Below are positions 61,286-64,000 of a stretch of 64,000 bases of DNA, one piece after another. A program made the position numbers and the translations under genes. Below the pieces are notes generated by a model. It saw only the letters and a program-made list of their open reading frames with translations, searched no databases and was not told the origin of the DNA. The first letter of the stretch is position 1. Each line of letters opens with the position of its first letter. The stretch comes from Pieris napi (taxonomy: Eukaryota > Arthropoda > Insecta > Lepidoptera > Pieridae), in assembly GCF_905475465.1 (NCBI RefSeq), contig NC_062248.1, positions 5,084,001 through 5,148,000 of the forward strand. The letters are read 5' to 3'.

Positions 61286-64000
61286 AAGATGGCTTAACAG
61301 TAGTGTATGTAGAAAGTCGAAAACTAAATTTGTATGAAAATGACAGCTCGTGTCGACAGTCGGTAGCCTAGGCCCTAAAGGCGTGAGTCGGGATACAATA
61401 AGCGACGCCATGACAGTGCTACGAAAAGACACACATTAACGCTTACGCTATTCGCTAGCCAACGGCCAATTAATGTTTCGGCAGTGTAGAAAAAACGGCG
61501 TTTCTCCGCCATTTTTTAGCGTGATCTCAAAAGCTGCTGTTTGCAATAATTCAGTACAAATATTGCCATCTTTAATGGCTACCGTTTTAAAAACATGTCA
61601 TATTGTGGACTGGTTTTAATTTGTTATCTGTCTTTTTTTAACGTTTTCGTGTAATTATAATAATTTAAACTAGAGTTAATATTTTTAAGTTAAGAGTTTT
61701 AGTTTTTCTATGAATCAATGCGAGGATAACATAATAGACACAGATAAATATGAAAATATCAAGAAAATCAGCAAATTAGTAGAGGCAAATCCTAGTTATA
61801 TTGGATATCTTTTATTGATATTTATATTGCATGTAAGTTCATGAAATTGTTGTTTAATTTGAAAAATACATATACCATTTAATATTGCATATATTATGAA
61901 ATCGCAAAGTAAAATGATTGTACATTTTATTTGTATATTTCAGATGAGAAAGCAGTCACTAATGAACATAATTAGAAGTTCTAAATATATTTTATTGTAA
62001 TTATAATAGAAGCTAATGATATAATATTGTTTTAAATTAATGAAATAAAATGGATTTATACTTTATGAACTTTGGAAATATAAAATCTAGTGAACAATAC
62101 TAAGTAATGGTAAGCAGATATTTTCTTTAATTATTTACTAAGTCAATATACTGGAGACTTTATTATAATATTGTTAATGAATGAGAAGTTTGAATTCAAG
62201 TCCCTTGGGAGTTACTGACATTGTTTGGTTATTAATAACTTTAATTGACAATAAGCAGCAAAGTGATAAATTAAGTATATTTTTAAGTTTTGAATTAAGT
62301 AAAGAGTTTTAATATTAAAGTTACCTATTGAACAAACCTTGGACCGATCTTACAGTTTAGTTTGTCAGTTTTCTATTTGATCAAAGTACTAACTAAAATA
62401 TTTTCTTTTCAGAAAAAGAGAAGCTAATAAGACAACTGAAAAAATATTAAAAAAACCCACAAATGGACAAGATTTATTAAAGTCTTATCTTTTAATTAAT
62501 TTAAGTGTTATATTACGTACCTGAAAATGAATTTGATAAAGGGGAATGAAGCATTTAATGAATAATGTAAAAAATAAGACAAGTGGAGTATGAAATAATG
62601 GTTGGTTAAGTAACATTGCCTCATGAACAGAAAACAGTAACTGAAACTATGTTCCTCCACATTTAATCTTAATAAGTTCAGCAGTTTGGATGTTAATGAG
62701 ATATAATTATAAACAAACTGCATTTGTAGATTTTGGGAAGAATTATATCTTTACAATAACTATTATTATTTACAATTGTTGTGTTAAGGAAACAATCTCT
62801 AATTTTTAATCTCCCAGGATGTATTCATAGTAACTGTAGGTATCATAGTAATTTTATGAAATCATCACAACATCTAACATTAGGTTTTATGAATTGAAAA
62901 ATTTTTTGTATATGACAGCACACAAACAAGATATTGACATTGCTGCAAATTAACACTTACATTTATTAGTTAATTATCTACATATATAAATATGAATACA
63001 TCTACATTAGGTAGTAATGCATTGAATTTGGTGCACCTGTGTGTGTTCAGTAGTAATGTCTGTATTGTTTAATAAGTTGTTACATATGCTTATTTTTCTA
63101 TGTAGACTGAATTATGTTAAGGTAGATATTTGGTGCCTTATTTTAATAAAAAATAACCATAACTGAAACATTTTTATTTTGCTACCTGTTTCTTTAATAT
63201 ACCTAACTATTAGTAGGTACGGGTCATTCATATATGCCTTATCTGTATATTCTTGTAAAATAAACTAATATTGTTAACCACTTTAATGGCTTTTCCTACT
63301 AGAGAAGACATAGGTAAATTACCAAAAATAAAACTGACAAATACATAACATACAATGTTTATTCATTTCTTACTTAAACAGATTTTTGCATTTACATATT
63401 AACTAGTAGCAAATCACTGATATAACCAAAAGTTAATTGACATAAATATTAACTTAATAAAATCAGCATCAAACTTAAATTTATATCTAAGATGTTAGAG
63501 CATCAATATGGAATCAAAAACCTTTGATTAAGGATTATAATTTCATACCAGACTAAGTTTCTATTTTATAATATTTGTTAATCCCTCTTTTCATTTCAAC
63601 CTTATTTTCACTCTTTATTTATCAATCCACAGTACTATTTCTATTGTTTCTTCTAAGCGGTAACAAAACATGTTGCTTCTTCATTTTGCAGATAAGTTGT
63701 GAGGTCAAATCCTAAAAATATCAAAGTATGAGTACTAGGTACTAATTATTATATATCGCAATTATGCAATTTCAAAATATTGTATTTAGCCTTAAATTTC
63801 TGAGAAAACACGAAACAAACCATAATTGATTTAAACATGCAATTAAAATTCATATATTCACTTTGCACCTTCCGTAAATTCCACTTAAATCGAAAATTGT
63901 TCCGACCTTGCTGACATTCTAATGTCCCTTTTGCAGCTTCCAATAATTGGAATTTGCAATTATTGCAAATTTACAATAATATTGTAGTTTTAACTTTTAT
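61274..64000 (+). repeat. 3.09-kb tandem repeat unit, copy 2 (cut by window end)
   Basis: Follows copy 1 at a period of exactly 3,090 bp at its left end. Collinear with copy 1 throughout, with scattered substitutions and small indels (for example a 13-bp loss near 61612, and a loss near 63590 of sequence present at 60400-60650 in copy 1). Runs past position 64000, so more copies may follow. Confidence 0.85.

Noticed and set aside
1..64000. CRISPR arrays, operons, prophage or plasmid features
   Set aside because: The sequence is animal nuclear DNA; the repeated motifs seen are transposon termini, not spacer-repeat arrays.

Overview
This window is eukaryotic nuclear DNA from an insect, most likely a moth or butterfly (Lepidoptera). 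The evidence is an A+T-rich background, genes split by GT-AG introns of 75 bp to about 6 kb, insect-type orthologues of conserved genes, and many copies of repeat types I associate with lepidopteran genomes (TTAA-flanked GC-rich MITEs, short elements with matching tails, several 5'-truncated LINEs). I see no bacterial, phage or CRISPR features. All identifications come from reading translations and splice sites, with no database search.

Ten protein-coding genes can be rebuilt exon by exon, and each joins into one uninterrupted reading frame. Left third: a Mohawk-type TALE homeobox gene (1383-2730, +), mitochondrial ribosomal protein L10 (3808-4807, -), the WD40 protein AAMP (6209-8631, +) and an SLC7 heteromeric amino-acid transporter light chain (10203-21134, +) whose introns are full of transposon remnants. 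Middle: a transposon-rich stretch (about 22.3-28.2 kb) with three decayed LINEs, a LIV-1-type ZIP zinc transporter (30345-37941, +), a 53-residue STMP1/DUF4535-like mitochondrial microprotein (40015-42040, +), and the ER membrane complex subunit EMC4 converging on it (42140-42726, -). Right: tyrosine aminotransferase (47703-50303, +), the complex I assembly factor NDUFAF6 (51290-52529, +) and a probably inactive PAF acetylhydrolase alpha subunit (53717-54677, -).

From about 55.0 kb to the right edge there is no recognisable host gene. This part holds three notable repeats. One is an inverted-orientation copy of a G-run-bearing element also present at 43.8 kb. The second is a young 2.5-kb foldback element with 422-bp, nearly identical terminal arms, carrying 14 copies of the octamer GCCGTACA (either strand) and invaded by a mariner-like MITE and a LINE. 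The third is a 3,090-bp unit repeated head to tail, whose second copy runs off the window.

The genes do not form one pathway. They are ordinary housekeeping, transport and metabolic genes in a normal animal gene-by-gene layout. Three of them serve the mitochondrion (mRpL10, NDUFAF6, STMP1-like), but nothing in the sequence says they are co-regulated. I found no convincing undescribed multi-gene system. The best candidates for something new are the GCCGTACA foldback element and the small spliced open frame kept in both copies of the 3.09-kb unit.
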